Notes: generated from the sequence alone by a model not told the origin. A stretch of DNA of 64,000 nt from Paraburkholderia sacchari (GCF_000785435.2 NZ_JTDB02000002.1:1096284-1160283), one strand, 5' to 3'; numbered from the stretch's first letter, positions 46,159-55,828 are shown. Translations and numbers: made by a program.

Positions 46159-47637
46159 ATGTCGTCCGTCCCCCTCGACCAGATTCCGGCACCGCACGAC
46201 GCTGCCACGACCACGCTCGTCGATCAGCTGGTCCAGTGGGGCCGTCGCCGTATCGAAGAGCGCGTGTTCCGCCCCGGCATGCGTATGCCGTCCATCCGCA
46301 AGCTCGCGCTAGACAAGGGCGTCTCACGCTTCACGGTGGTGGAGGCCTACGAGCGCCTCGTCGCGCAGGGCTACCTCGATTCGCGGCGCGGCTCGGGCTT
46401 CTACGTGCGCGAGCGGCTCGCGGCCGTGACGCCGCTGGAGCGCGGTCCCGCGGCGCCCGGCACCGGCGCTGACGCAGCGGCCGAGCCCGCGCCGCCGCCC
46501 ACCCTCGACGTGGTCTGGCTGCTGCGCAACATGCTCCATTCGTCGACGCATCCGGAAAAGGGGCCGGGGCTCGGCTACCTGCCCGCGCGCTGGCTCGACG
46601 GCGAACTGCTGGCGGGGGCGATGCGCTCGCTGGGCCGCCAGAGCGGCTCGCAACTGCTCGGCTTCGGTTCGCCGCAAGGCTTCCTGCCGCTGCGTCAGCA
46701 GTTGCAGACGCGTCTTGCCGAGTTCGAGATCGGCGCGACGCCCGAGCAGTTCGTGATGGTCTCCGGCGTCACCCAGGCCATCGACCTGCTCGCGCGCCTG
46801 TACGTGCGGCCTGGCGACACCGTCGTGGTGGGCGACCCCGCGTGGTTCCAGATGTTCGGCCGCTTCGTCTCGCAGGGCGCGCGCCTCGTGGGCATGCCGT
46901 ACACACCCGAGGGGCCGGACCTCGACGCGCTCGAAACGCTCGTGGCGACCTGGCGGCCGAAGCTGCTCGTCATCAACTCCGTGCTGCAGAATCCCACCGG
47001 CACGTCGCTGACGGCGGCGCAGGCGTTTCGCATCCTGCGTCTTGCGGAGCAGTACGACTTCCTCGTCGTCGAGGACGATATTTACGGCGATCTCTGCCCG
47101 GCGGGCTATCCAGCCACGCGTCTCGCGAGCCTCGACCAGCTGCGCCGGGTGATCTACCTCGGCAGTTTTTCGAAGACGCTCGCGCCCAACCTGCGCGTGG
47201 GCTTCATCGCGAGCGCGCTCGACGTGGCGCAGGCGGTCGCGGACCAGAAAATGCTGGTGGGCATGACGAGCCCCGAGCTCAACGAACGGGTGCTGTTTCG
47301 CGTGCTCACCGAAGGCCACTACCGGCGCCACGTGGAGCGCCTGCGCGCGCGGCTGGACGCCGTGCGCGACAAGGCCGCGCGCATGCTCGAGCGCGCGGGC
47401 TGCAAGCTCTTCGTCGCGCCGGGCGCGGGCATGTTCCTGTGGGCCGACACCGGTGTGGACGCCGACGCGCTCACGGCCGCCGGCCACGAGGCAGGCTTCC
47501 TGCTGACGCCGGGGAGCCTCTTCTCGCCGCACCAGTCGCCCACCACCTGGATGCGCTTTAACATCGCGAACTGCGGCGACCCGGCGCTGCCGACGTTTCT
47601 CTCCGGCTATCTGGACGGCGTGGCGCGGCGCGCCTGA
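46159..47637 (+). CDS. MocR-family (GntR-HTH/aminotransferase) regulator
   Basis: A 492-residue protein that fuses a GntR-type winged HTH (about 18-85, GMRMPSIRKLALDKGVSRFTVVEAYERL) to an aminotransferase-like domain (about 110-485). The PLP-lysine is kept at K339 in LGSFSKTLAPNLRVGF, and YDFLVVEDDIYGDL is present. MocR proteins use PLP or its amino acid aldimine as effector. ATG 46159 has GGAG before it; the frame is open further upstream but crosses the operator region. Divergent from the aminotransferase it probably controls. Its stop is within a 10-11 bp tandem repeat. Confidence 0.93.
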   Translation: MSSVPLDQIPAPHDAATTTLVDQLVQWGRRRIEERVFRPGMRMPSIRKLALDKGVSRFTVVEAYERLVAQGYLDSRRGSGFYVRERLAAVTPLERGPAAPGTGADAAAEPAPPPTLDVVWLLRNMLHSSTHPEKGPGLGYLPARWLDGELLAGAMRSLGRQSGSQLLGFGSPQGFLPLRQQLQTRLAEFEIGATPEQFVMVSGVTQAIDLLARLYVRPGDTVVVGDPAWFQMFGRFVSQGARLVGMPYTPEGPDLDALETLVATWRPKLLVINSVLQNPTGTSLTAAQAFRILRLAEQYDFLVVEDDIYGDLCPAGYPATRLASLDQLRRVIYLGSFSKTLAPNLRVGFIASALDVAQAVADQKMLVGMTSPELNERVLFRVLTEGHYRRHVERLRARLDAVRDKAARMLERAGCKLFVAPGAGMFLWADTGVDADALTAAGHEAGFLLTPGSLFSPHQSPTTWMRFNIANCGDPALPTFLSGYLDGVARRA

Positions 47638-47675
47638 AACTCACCTGAAATCTGCTTGAAAACCCTTGAAACCGG
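47634..47675 (+). repeat. 10-11 bp tandem repeat (x4) starting at the MocR stop codon
   Basis: Units CTGAAACTCAC, CTGAAATCTGC, TTGAAAACCC and TTGAAACCGG. TGA is present in all four (47635, 47646, 47657, 47667), in frames 0, 2, 1 and 2. The positions after TGAAA vary freely. Confidence 0.75.
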
Positions 47676-47764
47676 CGCGGCGCGTCCCCATATGCGCGCT
47701 CGACGCGCCGCGGGACTGCCCACGCGGCCGACCCCACTGATTGCAACGAACGAGGACCCCGACC

Positions 47765-49678
47765 ATGGCACAAGAAACCATGAGCTTCCAGGCGGAAGTG
47801 AAACAGCTTCTGCACCTGATGATCCATTCGCTGTACAGCAACAAGGAAATTTTCCTGCGCGAGCTGGTTTCGAATGCATCGGACGCCGCCGACAAGCTGC
47901 GCTTCGAAGCGCTCGCCAACAGCGCGCTTTATGAAAGCGATCCGAACCTGCGCATTCGCGTAGGCTTTGACAAGGCCGCGCGCACCATCACCATCGACGA
48001 CAACGGCATCGGCATGAGCCACGACGAAGCCGTGGCCAACCTCGGCACGATCGCGCGCTCGGGTACCAAGGAATTCTTCGGCAAGCTCTCGGGCGACCAG
48101 CAGAAGGACGCGGCCCTGATCGGCCAGTTCGGCGTGGGCTTTTATTCGGGCTTCATCGTCGCCGACAAGATCACGGTCGAAAGCCGCCGCGCGGGCTTGC
48201 CTGCAAGCGAAGGCGTGCGCTGGACGAGCGCGGGCGAGGGCGAATTCTCGGTCGAGACGATCGAGCGCGCGCAGCGCGGCACCACCATCACGCTGCATCT
48301 GCGCGAAGGCGAAGACGAACTGCTTTCGGCGTGGAAGCTCAAGTCGATCATCCAGAAGTACTCGGATCACGTCGGTCTGCCCATCGAGACGAAGAAGGAA
48401 GAATGGGACGCCGAAAAGAGCGAGATGGTCACGAAGGACGAATACGAGACCATCAACCAGGCGAGCGCGCTGTGGACGCGCGCGAAGAACGACATCAGCG
48501 ACGAGCAGTATCAGCAGTTCTATCAGCATCTCGCGCACGATCACCAGAACCCGCTCGCGTGGACGCATAACCGCGTCGAGGGCCGCAGCGAATACACGCA
48601 GCTGCTCTACGTGCCGTCGCATGCGCCGTTCGACATGTGGAACCGCGATCACAAGAGCGGCCTGAAGCTCTATGTGAAGCGCGTCTTCATCATGGACGAC
48701 GCCGAGCAACTACTGCCGAACTACCTGCGCTTCGTGAAGGGCGTGGTCGATTCGAGCGATCTGCCGCTCAACGTCTCGCGCGAAATCCTGCAGGAAAGCC
48801 GCGACGTGAAGGCGATTCGCGACGGTGTGACCAAGCGCGTGCTGTCGATGCTCGAAGAGATGGCCTCGGCGCAAACCGACGCCGAAGCGAAGGAAGAAGA
48901 CAAGGCTAAGTACGCGACGTTCTGGACCGAGTTCGGCCAGGTGCTCAAGGAAGGCGTGGGCGAAGACCAGGCGAACGGCGAACGCATCGCGAAGCTGTTG
49001 CGCTTTGCATCGACGCACAACGACACCGACGAGCAGACCGTCTCGCTTGCCGACTACGTCGCGCGCATGAAGCCCGAGCAGACGAAGATCTACTACGTGA
49101 CCGCCGACACCTGGCAGGCCGCGAAGAATAGCCCGCACCTCGAAGTGTTCCGCAAGAAGGGCGTGGAAGTGCTGCTGCTCACCGACCGCGTGGACGAATG
49201 GATGCTGTCGTTCCTGAACGACTTCGACGGCAAGCCGCTCGCGAGCGTGGCGCGCGGCGACCTCGATCTGGGCGCGCTCAACGACGAGGAAAAGCAGCAG
49301 CAGGAGAAGGTGGGCGAAGAACTCAAGCCGCTCGTGGAGCAAATGAAGGAAGCGCTCAAGGGCAAGGCCAAGGACGTGCGCCTCACGTTCCGCCTGACCG
49401 ATTCGCCGAGCTGCCTCGTGGCCGACGAAGGCGACATGAGCGGCTACCTGCAGCGCATGCTCAAGGCCGCGGGCCAGCAGGCGCCGCAGATGCAGCCGAT
49501 CCTCGAAGTCAATCCCGAGCATCCGCTCGTGAAGGCGCTGCGCACGGATAGCGCGGACTTCGGCGACTGGTGCCATCTGCTGTTCGATCAGGCGATGCTG
49601 GCCGAAGGCGGTGCGCTGGAGGACCCGGCGAGCTTTGTGAAGCGGACCAACGCGTTGTTGCTGGCGCGGGCGGGTTAA
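47765..49678 (+). CDS. htpG: Hsp90-family chaperone HtpG
   Basis: A 637-residue cytosolic chaperone. The GHKL ATP site includes [46 protein letters not shown] and [17 protein letters not shown]. Middle-domain and C-terminal dimerisation regions are complete; bacterial HtpG lacks the eukaryotic linker, as here. GAGGA lies 7 nt before ATG 47765. A terminator follows. No heat-shock (CIRCE or sigma-32) promoter was evident in the short upstream gap. Confidence 0.96.
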   Translation: MAQETMSFQAEVKQLLHLMIHSLYSNKEIFLRELVSNASDAADKLRFEALANSALYESDPNLRIRVGFDKAARTITIDDNGIGMSHDEAVANLGTIARSGTKEFFGKLSGDQQKDAALIGQFGVGFYSGFIVADKITVESRRAGLPASEGVRWTSAGEGEFSVETIERAQRGTTITLHLREGEDELLSAWKLKSIIQKYSDHVGLPIETKKEEWDAEKSEMVTKDEYETINQASALWTRAKNDISDEQYQQFYQHLAHDHQNPLAWTHNRVEGRSEYTQLLYVPSHAPFDMWNRDHKSGLKLYVKRVFIMDDAEQLLPNYLRFVKGVVDSSDLPLNVSREILQESRDVKAIRDGVTKRVLSMLEEMASAQTDAEAKEEDKAKYATFWTEFGQVLKEGVGEDQANGERIAKLLRFASTHNDTDEQTVSLADYVARMKPEQTKIYYVTADTWQAAKNSPHLEVFRKKGVEVLLLTDRVDEWMLSFLNDFDGKPLASVARGDLDLGALNDEEKQQQEKVGEELKPLVEQMKEALKGKAKDVRLTFRLTDSPSCLVADEGDMSGYLQRMLKAAGQQAPQMQPILEVNPEHPLVKALRTDSADFGDWCHLLFDQAMLAEGGALEDPASFVKRTNALLLARAG

Positions 49679-49689
49679 TTTAGAAAGCA

Positions 49690-49717
49690 CACGCCTCGCT
49701 TGCCGGAGGCGTTTGTT
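49690..49717 (+). terminator. Intrinsic terminator of htpG
   Basis: The stem ACGCCTC (49691-49697) / GAGGCGT (49706-49712) with an 8-nt loop, followed by TTTGTTG. It lies 12 bp after the htpG stop codon. Confidence 0.75.
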
Positions 49718-49829
49718 GAATTGCCGATCCCCTCGCGGCCGTGTGCTGCAAGGGGATTTTCTTTGAGGCGGCGTTTCTTGCAGCTTTGTTTCGCCGTTTG
49801 CCCCGCAGCGAATTGAAATGCGCGCGGCC

Positions 49830-49835
49830 TATAAT
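49830..49835 (+). promoter_or_regulatory. TATAAT -10 box placing the ubiC transcript start at its ATG
   Basis: A perfect TATAAT ends 7 bp before the ATG at 49843, so transcription would begin at or next to the start codon and give a leaderless or nearly leaderless message. The -35 region (AGCGAA at 49808-49812 and flanks) is poor. No Shine-Dalgarno sequence is present between the box and the ATG, which agrees with this reading. Confidence 0.35.
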
Positions 49836-49842
49836 GCGCGCC

Positions 49843-50526
49843 ATGCTTATCCGATTCGATGCCGCCGACGCGCACTGGCGCGTCGCGCCCCTCGCGGCCT
49901 TCAGCGCCGACCAAAAAGACTGGCTCACGCGCGGCGGTTCACTGACCGCGCATCTGCGCGCGCTCGGGCACGTTGCCGTGCGCGTGACGCGTGAGGCCGT
50001 CGACATGCCCTGGCCTGACGAATACGCCGCGCTCGGCCTCGCGCCGCGTGCACGCGCCTGGGTGCGCGAGATCGTGCTCGAAGTCGACGGCGTGCCGTTC
50101 GTGGCCGCGCATAGCGTGACGCCGATTGCAGCGAGCCACGGTATCTGGCAGGCCATGCGCCGCCTGCGCACGCGCCCGCTTGCGGAGTTGCTTTACACCG
50201 ATAGCGGCGTGGCGCGCTCGGCGCTCGTGAGCCGGCGCGTGAGCGCGCGGCATCCGCTGCATGCGCTGGCCGCGCGCGAAACGCAGGGGCATGTGCCGCA
50301 TGTTTTTGTCGCGCGCCGGTCTGTGTTCGAGCGCTACGGCGCTCCGCTCCTCGTGACCGAATGCATGCTGCCTGCGTTGTGGGCGCGGCTTGCGTGTCTG
50401 GCAGGCGATGCGCAACCGGCGGTGCCCGCACATGTTGCTCACTCGGCACGCGAGCGCGGGCCGCTCGGCCATACGGCCTCGCGGGCCGCGCATTCGCCGC
50501 TTCCCCCAACCAGTTCTCGCCGATGA
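49843..50526 (+). CDS. ubiC: Chorismate pyruvate-lyase UbiC
   Basis: A 227-residue enzyme that converts chorismate to 4-hydroxybenzoate and pyruvate, the first step of ubiquinone synthesis. Family marks are [40 protein letters not shown] with the active-site Arg, [10 protein letters not shown] and [26 protein letters not shown] with the late Glu. The C-terminal ~30 residues ([19 protein letters not shown]) are an atypical tail, probably disordered. The start could be 49834 or 49843. The stop overlaps the glycosylase ATG as ATGA. ubiA is not in the window. Confidence 0.9.
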   Translation: MLIRFDAADAHWRVAPLAAFSADQKDWLTRGGSLTAHLRALGHVAVRVTREAVDMPWPDEYAALGLAPRARAWVREIVLEVDGVPFVAAHSVTPIAASHGIWQAMRRLRTRPLAELLYTDSGVARSALVSRRVSARHPLHALAARETQGHVPHVFVARRSVFERYGAPLLVTECMLPALWARLACLAGDAQPAVPAHVAHSARERGPLGHTASRAAHSPLPPTSSRR

Positions 50527-51011
50527 CCTTCAAGCGCTGCTTCGCTCCGGTCGTCGATGCGCATACGCGCGTGCTGATCCTCGGCAGCCTGCCGGGCGAG
50601 GTGTCGCTGGCGCATCAGCAGTATTACGCGCACAAGCAGAACCGGTTTTGGCATCTGGTCGGCGAGGTGATCGGCGCGGACCTTCCCGCGATGGCCTACG
50701 ATGCGCGGCTGCAAACGCTGCTTGAACATCGCATCGGTTTGTGGGACGTCGTCGCTGAAGCGCAGCGCATTGGCAGCCTCGATAGCCGTATCCGCAATCA
50801 TGCGAGCAACGATCTCATCGCGCTTATCGGTACATTACCGAATCTGAATACGATCGCCTTTAACGGCGGGACTGCGGAAAGAATCGGACTGAAAGCACTG
50901 AGCGAGTGCGGCGAGCAATATCGACTCCTCCGTTTGCCATCGAGCAGTCCGGCGCATGCATCAGTTTCATATGCTCAAAAGTTGGAGGCATGGCGGCAGA
51001 TTTTCGATTGA
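50523..51011 (+). CDS. DNA deoxyinosine glycosylase (UDG superfamily, HDG-type)
   Basis: A 162-residue base-excision repair enzyme. The N-terminal [28 protein letters not shown] and the C-terminal [22 protein letters not shown] are the hallmark motifs of family 6 hypoxanthine-DNA glycosylases, related to Mug/UDG. It removes hypoxanthine arising from adenine deamination. Its ATG overlaps the ubiC stop (ATGA), so both are translated from one message, though no functional link is apparent. Confidence 0.88.
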   Translation: MTFKRCFAPVVDAHTRVLILGSLPGEVSLAHQQYYAHKQNRFWHLVGEVIGADLPAMAYDARLQTLLEHRIGLWDVVAEAQRIGSLDSRIRNHASNDLIALIGTLPNLNTIAFNGGTAERIGLKALSECGEQYRLLRLPSSSPAHASVSYAQKLEAWRQIFD

Positions 51012-51276
51012 TGTTCTCAGACGTCACTGCTTCAGGCTTGGTCGATCGTCGCTCTAGTAGTGATCGAGCCAGATTTTTTTGGCTCGATTATCGACTGCGT
51101 AGCGAAGCTGGCGGTGGGACGCGCTACGCGACGCTGTAACGGGAAGCAACAGCGTATGGGTGCGCGGCCATGTCACCACGCGCCGCCGCCGAAAACCAGC
51201 CCGATGCGCCGCGAATGCTATGCTCTCGGTCGCCCGCGCAGTTGCGGCCGGCGTTGCGTCCAAAGTTGCGTTTGAA

Positions 51277-51324
51277 TTCGCACCAAATCTCGCACCAAAG
51301 CTCGCACCAAAGCTCGCACCAAAA
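51277..51324. repeat. 12-bp tandem repeat, four units
   Basis: TTCGCACCAAAT, CTCGCACCAAAG, CTCGCACCAAAG and CTCGCACCAAAA in succession, 60 bp upstream of the spermidine-synthase-like start. The period is a multiple of 3. In the frame of the downstream gene the repeat reads Ser-His-Gln-Ser without a stop, so it would be coding if translation began upstream near 51170. The remaining 51012-51385 gap shows no other gene. Confidence 0.7.
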
Positions 51325-51385
51325 AACGCCATGGATTTCACATCCGCACCTGCACCTCATAAGCAAGAAAGCAAAACATCTCCAC

Positions 51386-52306
51386 ATGACGAACCTCATC
51401 AAGCGCGCTTCGGCCGAAGCGCGCGCATTCAGCAAGACCGGCGGCAAGACCCGCAGCAAGACCGCCTCGAAGCATGCTGACGCCGATCTCGACAACGCGC
51501 CGGTCATCGAAGCGCCGCGCAAGCCGCGCTTTGCGCCCGTGACGTTCTCGGAAGAGGGCGGCGTGCGTTATCTGCATTTCGGCACCGAGTGGGTCCAGGG
51601 CGCAATGCGTCTGTCCAAGCCGCAGCACATCGAACTCGAATACGCGCAGCAGATGATGTCCTGGCTGCTGTTCCTCGCTACGCCGGCGCGCATCGTGCAA
51701 CTGGGTCTTGGCGCTGCTGCGCTGACCAAGTTCGCGCATCGCTACCTGCGCCCCGCGAAGGTCGAGGCGATCGAGCTGAACCCGGCCGTCGTGGTGGCCG
51801 CGCGCACGATGTTCGAGCTGCCGCACGACGACGCGCGCCTCACGGTGCGCGAGCTCGATGCGTGGGACTTCGTGCATGACCGCGCGAACCACGGCACGAT
51901 CGGCGCGCTGCAGATCGATGTTTATGACGCGACCGCGCGCGGTCCGGTGCTCGACAGCGTGGCGTTCTACCGTGCGGCACGCGCGTGCCTCACCGAGGCC
52001 GGTATTGCGACCATCAACCTGTTCGGCGACCACCCGAGCTATGTGCGCAACATGAAGCGCCTGAAGGAAGCGTTCGACGGCCGCGTGATCGCGCTGCCCG
52101 AGGTGCACGAGGGCAACCGCATTGCGCTGGCGTTCTCGGGTCCGGCGCTCGAAGTGAGCTGGGCGGCGCTCGAGAAGCGCGCGCGCCTGCTCGAAAGCAA
52201 GCTCGGTCTGCCGGCGCACCAGTGGGTGAAGGCGCTGCGCGAATCCAACGCCGAAAACAGCAAGAGCAGCAAGAGCAACAAGCACGACGACACGTTTGCC
52301 ATTTGA
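51386..52306 (+). CDS. Spermidine synthase-like protein (aminopropyltransferase fold)
   Basis: A 306-residue protein with a Rossmann methyltransferase-like domain of the polyamine synthase family. It has MRLSKPQHIELEYAQQMMSWLLFL, the dcSAM-binding loop IVQLGLGAAALTKFAHRYL, the acidic EAIELNPAVVVAARTMFELP and LQIDVYDA. The classical catalytic Asp motif GGGDG is replaced by GLGAA, so activity as a true spermidine synthase is doubtful. N- and C-terminal tails are Lys/Ser-rich. ATG 51386 is used, but the frame is open to 51170 through a 12-bp repeat. A terminator follows. Confidence 0.82.
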   Translation: MTNLIKRASAEARAFSKTGGKTRSKTASKHADADLDNAPVIEAPRKPRFAPVTFSEEGGVRYLHFGTEWVQGAMRLSKPQHIELEYAQQMMSWLLFLATPARIVQLGLGAAALTKFAHRYLRPAKVEAIELNPAVVVAARTMFELPHDDARLTVRELDAWDFVHDRANHGTIGALQIDVYDATARGPVLDSVAFYRAARACLTEAGIATINLFGDHPSYVRNMKRLKEAFDGRVIALPEVHEGNRIALAFSGPALEVSWAALEKRARLLESKLGLPAHQWVKALRESNAENSKSSKSNKHDDTFAI

Positions 52307-52341
52307 CGCCAGTTCCGCGAGAGGAATCGCGGCGCGCAACG

Positions 52342-52378
52342 AAAAGCCGGTCCCATGACGAATGAGGGCCGGCTTTTT
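52342..52378 (+). terminator. Intrinsic terminator of the spermidine synthase-like gene
   Basis: The stem AAAGCCGG-CCC (from 52343) / GGG-CCGGCTTT (to 52376), with an 11-nt loop and one bulge, is followed by TTTTTG. The 316-bp gap 52307-52622 otherwise holds only the leader of the DUF3311/symporter operon. Confidence 0.88.
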
Positions 52379-52622
52379 GTATTTCGGATCGCTATGCTTA
52401 CTAAATGCTGACGATTCAGGGTCAAACGCACCGCCAGTCGCATCTTGACAACATGATCTAAATTGGGGTCCGCCCTTCTTGACCCGTTGCTGCCGCATCG
52501 CTACTCTTTTCTGCGCTTTCGGGGACCTTGCGAGGCACGATCTCGCGGGCCAGGGACCGCTCCATATCGGGCGGTGGACCGCTTCGAAACCCCCATAACT
52601 ACATAAGTAACGAGGAGACGTC

Positions 52623-52865
52623 ATGGCTCACGACGCCGACGCCGCGAAAGCCAGCAAGCACTGGCTATGGCTGTTGATCTTGCCCTGGATCGCCATGATC
52701 TGGGTGCCGTCGTACAACAAGGTCGAGCCCACGCTGTGGGACTTCCCATTTTTCTACTGGTATCAGCTGCTCTGGGTGCTGATCAGCGCAGTCATCACCG
52801 TGGTTGTCTATATCAAGACCAAGGATCGCTCGAAGAACGGCGGCAAGGCAGGGGGTGCGCGATGA
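52623..52865 (+). CDS. DUF3311 small membrane protein (symporter partner)
   Basis: An 80-residue protein with two predicted helices (HWLWLLILPWIAMIWVPSYN and YQLLWVLISAVITVVVYIKT). It matches DUF3311, which nearly always precedes a sodium:solute symporter. AGGAG lies 7 nt before the ATG. Its stop overlaps the symporter start as ATGA, so the two proteins are likely made in equal amounts and may form a complex, as small accessory subunits do in other SSS carriers. Confidence 0.92.
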   Translation: MAHDADAAKASKHWLWLLILPWIAMIWVPSYNKVEPTLWDFPFFYWYQLLWVLISAVITVVVYIKTKDRSKNGGKAGGAR

Positions 52866-54412
52866 ACGGTACGGCAACCTTCGTCTTTGTCCTGTTGTTC
52901 ATCGGCGTCACGATCGTCGGCTTCCTGGCCGCGCACTGGCGCAAGGGCGATCTCGCCCATATCGACGAGTGGGGGCTCGGCGGCCGGCGCTTCGGCACGA
53001 TCGTCACGTGGTTCCTGCTCGGCGGCGATCTCTATACCGCGTACACCTTCGTGGCGGTGCCAGCGCTCGTGTTCGGTGCGGGGGCAACGGGTTTCTTCGC
53101 GTTGCCCTATACGATCCTGATCTACCCGTTTGCGTTCGTGGTGTTTCCCAAACTTTGGGCCATCGCCAAGCGCCACAGCTATGTCACGTCGGCCGACTTC
53201 GTGAGCGCGCGCTACGGCAGCCGCATGCTCGCGCTCGCCGTCGCGGTCACCGGCATCGTCGCGACCATGCCTTACATCGCGCTGCAGCTAGTGGGCATCG
53301 AAGTGGTGATCGGCGGGCTCGGCTTCGACACCACGGGCTTTGTTGGCGACCTGCCGCTCATCATCGCGTTCGCGATTCTGGCGGCCTACACCTACACGTC
53401 GGGTCTGCGCGCGCCGGCCATGATCGCGGTGGTGAAGGACGTGCTCATCTACATCACGATCATCGCGGCCATCATCGTGATTCCCGCGCAACTGGGCGGC
53501 TTCGGCCATATCTTCGGCGCGGTGCCGCCGGCCAAGCTGCTGCTCAAGGCACCGGATGCGGCGAGCCTGAATGGCTATAGCGCCTATGCGACGCTGGCGG
53601 TGGGCTCGGCGCTCGCGCTGTTCCTGTATCCGCACTCGGTCACGGCGATTCTCTCGTCGTCGTCGGGCAACAGCATCCGCCGCAACATGGCGATGCTGCC
53701 CGCGTACTCGCTCGTGCTCGGCCTGCTCGCGCTGCTCGGCTACATGGCGCTCGCTTCGGGCGTGAAGGACATGCCGCAATACGCGCCGTACTTCAAGGCC
53801 TTCGGCCCGAACTTCGCGGTGCCGGCGCTGTTCCTGCAGTACTTCCCGTCGTGGTTCGTGGGCGTGGCGTTCGCGGCTATCGGCATCGGCGCGCTGGTGC
53901 CGGCGGCGATCATGTCGATCGCGGCCGCCAACCTCTACACGCGCAACATCCACAAGGAGTTCATCAACCGCAACATGAATCACGAGCAGGAGACCAATGT
54001 GGCCAAGCTGGTTTCGCTGATCGTGAAGGTGGGGGCGGTGGCGTTCATCCTGGGGCTGCCGCTCACGTATGCGATCCAGCTGCAACTGCTCGGCGGCATC
54101 TGGATCATCCAGACGCTGCCCGCGATCGTGCTCGGCCTGTACACGCGCATGCTCGACTGGCGCGGCCTGCTGATCGGCTGGGCGGCGGGCATCGCCACCG
54201 GCACGTGGATGGCGATTTCGCTGCACCTCAAGGGCTCGATCTTCGTCGTGCACCTGTTCGGCATGGACGTGCCGGGCTACGCGGCGGTGTGGTCGCTGAT
54301 CGTGAACCTCGTGGTTGCCGTGGCGGTATCGCTGCTCGTGCATCTGTTCGGCATGCAGAAGGGCGTGGATCGCACGCGGCCCGAGGACTATCTCGACGTG
54401 CAGGAAGGCTGA
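52862..54412 (+). CDS. Sodium:solute symporter (SSS family, MctP-like)
   Basis: A 516-residue carrier with about 13 transmembrane helices. It starts FVFVLLFIGVTIVGFLAAHW and contains the conserved DEWGLGGRRFGTIVTWFLLGGDLYTAYTF segment, the unwound-helix region of the family. PHSVTAILSSSSGNSIRRN and MSIAAANLYTRNI are typical of monocarboxylate/acetate carriers such as MctP and ActP. Combined with DUF3311 this suggests import of short-chain monocarboxylates, alanine or similar. A perfect 12-bp-stem terminator follows. Confidence 0.9.
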   Translation: MNGTATFVFVLLFIGVTIVGFLAAHWRKGDLAHIDEWGLGGRRFGTIVTWFLLGGDLYTAYTFVAVPALVFGAGATGFFALPYTILIYPFAFVVFPKLWAIAKRHSYVTSADFVSARYGSRMLALAVAVTGIVATMPYIALQLVGIEVVIGGLGFDTTGFVGDLPLIIAFAILAAYTYTSGLRAPAMIAVVKDVLIYITIIAAIIVIPAQLGGFGHIFGAVPPAKLLLKAPDAASLNGYSAYATLAVGSALALFLYPHSVTAILSSSSGNSIRRNMAMLPAYSLVLGLLALLGYMALASGVKDMPQYAPYFKAFGPNFAVPALFLQYFPSWFVGVAFAAIGIGALVPAAIMSIAAANLYTRNIHKEFINRNMNHEQETNVAKLVSLIVKVGAVAFILGLPLTYAIQLQLLGGIWIIQTLPAIVLGLYTRMLDWRGLLIGWAAGIATGTWMAISLHLKGSIFVVHLFGMDVPGYAAVWSLIVNLVVAVAVSLLVHLFGMQKGVDRTRPEDYLDVQEG

Positions 54413-54451
54413 TCCGGCGCGTCTTCCGCGCGCAATCTGCGTTGTGCCTGC

Positions 54452-54490
54452 AATGCCCGCAACTTCACGGTTGCGGGCATTTGTTTTTCT
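54452..54490 (+). terminator. Intrinsic terminator of the symporter operon
   Basis: A perfect 12-bp stem AATGCCCGCAAC (54452-54463) / GTTGCGGGCATT (54470-54481) with loop TTCACG, followed by TTGTTTTTC. Confidence 0.95.
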
Positions 54491-54583
54491 GGTGCAGGAT
54501 GCCTGCAGGGGGTTTTTTGCCGGGAGGCGTCCTTGCGCGCTTTCCGCTAACTCGCATCACGTCCAGCAGGCTTTTAGCGCACC

Positions 54584-55795
54584 ATGACTTCGTCCGATCA
54601 CGACCACGATACCGAACCCGCAGTCGCTTCCGGCGACGCAGCGCGCCAGAGCGCCAACGCTGCCTTGCAGCGCAAGCCGCCGCGCCGGCGCTCGCGATTG
54701 CGTGCGCGCGTGGAGAACTTTTGGCGCGCGCTCACGTCGCCGTTCTATCGCTATCGCAACGCCGGGATCATCCACGGCGTGCGCGTCGGGCTCGCGATGC
54801 TCGTGTCGATTCTCGCCACCACGGGCATCAATATTCCGCACGGCATCTGGGCATCGGTCACGCTGCTCGTGGTGATCGGCGGGCTCCAGCACCACGGCAA
54901 CATTCGCAAGAAGGCCGCCGAGCGGGCGCTCGGCACGGTGCTTGGCGCGCTCATCGGCCTCACGCTCATCATCGTGCAGGCGGTGACGGGCTTCACGTGG
55001 CTCACGTATTCGCTCATGGCAATCGTCGCGGCCGTGTGCAGCTACTATGCGATCGGCAAGGATGGCTACGTGCCGCTTCTTACGGCCATCACGATGTGCA
55101 TCGTCGCGGGTCACGGCGACAACCTCATCGATACGGGCCTGTGGCGCACGCTCAACGTGATGATCGGCATCGTGATCGCGCTGGCGTTTTCGTTCGCGCT
55201 GCCGCTGCACGCCACCTATTCGTGGCGTTACCGGCTCGCCGACAATCTGCGCGAGATGGCGCGCGTTCATGCGAAGGTGGTGAGCGGCGCGCAGGTGGAT
55301 GCCGATGCACAGGTCGAAGCTTTCCGGCGCCTGAACGCGCGGCTCGTGCAATTGCGCGGGCTGATGCCTTCGGTCGCGCAGGAAATCGATGTGCCGCTCG
55401 CACGGCTCGAACAGGTGCAGCGCCTGCATCGCGCGCTGCTGAGTTCACTGGAGATGATGTCGACGGGTCTCGGTCATTACGAGCAGCAACTCGTGCGGAT
55501 AGCCTTCGCGGGGTACGGCGACTACGTGCGCATGGCGCTGCTGACGGCGGCCCGGGCACTGCGTTTTGGCGGGACGCGGCATCATCCGGAGGCGGCGGCG
55601 CGGGCGTTGCGCGCAAGCCCGCTCGACGCGGCCGCGAGGGCGATGCCGACGCCGCCGGACGCCGCGCCGCAGATGCAGGGGCCTTACTGGCTAGAACAGC
55701 GTTTCGAGGAGCAGGTGGGGCAACTGCGTGCCTTGCTCCTCGAAATCGAGCCGCGGTGGAACATCGAACGCGCTCATTGGCGCCGCATGGTGTGA
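54584..55795 (+). CDS. FUSC-family inner-membrane protein
   Basis: A 403-residue protein. A basic N-terminus precedes about six clustered helices between residues 60 and 210 (VRVGLAMLVSILATTGINIPHGIWASVTLLVVIGG), with the conserved GR-like AERALGTVLGALIGL block. A soluble C-terminal half (about 215-403) follows. The family includes YccS and aromatic-acid exporters (AaeB), which work with membrane fusion partners. None is encoded here. Start ATG 54584 has only a weak SD. Substrate unknown. Confidence 0.85.
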   Translation: MTSSDHDHDTEPAVASGDAARQSANAALQRKPPRRRSRLRARVENFWRALTSPFYRYRNAGIIHGVRVGLAMLVSILATTGINIPHGIWASVTLLVVIGGLQHHGNIRKKAAERALGTVLGALIGLTLIIVQAVTGFTWLTYSLMAIVAAVCSYYAIGKDGYVPLLTAITMCIVAGHGDNLIDTGLWRTLNVMIGIVIALAFSFALPLHATYSWRYRLADNLREMARVHAKVVSGAQVDADAQVEAFRRLNARLVQLRGLMPSVAQEIDVPLARLEQVQRLHRALLSSLEMMSTGLGHYEQQLVRIAFAGYGDYVRMALLTAARALRFGGTRHHPEAAARALRASPLDAAARAMPTPPDAAPQMQGPYWLEQRFEEQVGQLRALLLEIEPRWNIERAHWRRMV

Positions 55796-55828
55796 CGCTC
55801 GCATTCGCGAACGTTCTGGGGGCGCTCC

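Noticed and set aside
51277..51324. 12-bp repeat as a CRISPR array or iteron origin
   Set aside because: Contiguous units, no spacers, no replication initiator gene; the window is plainly chromosomal.
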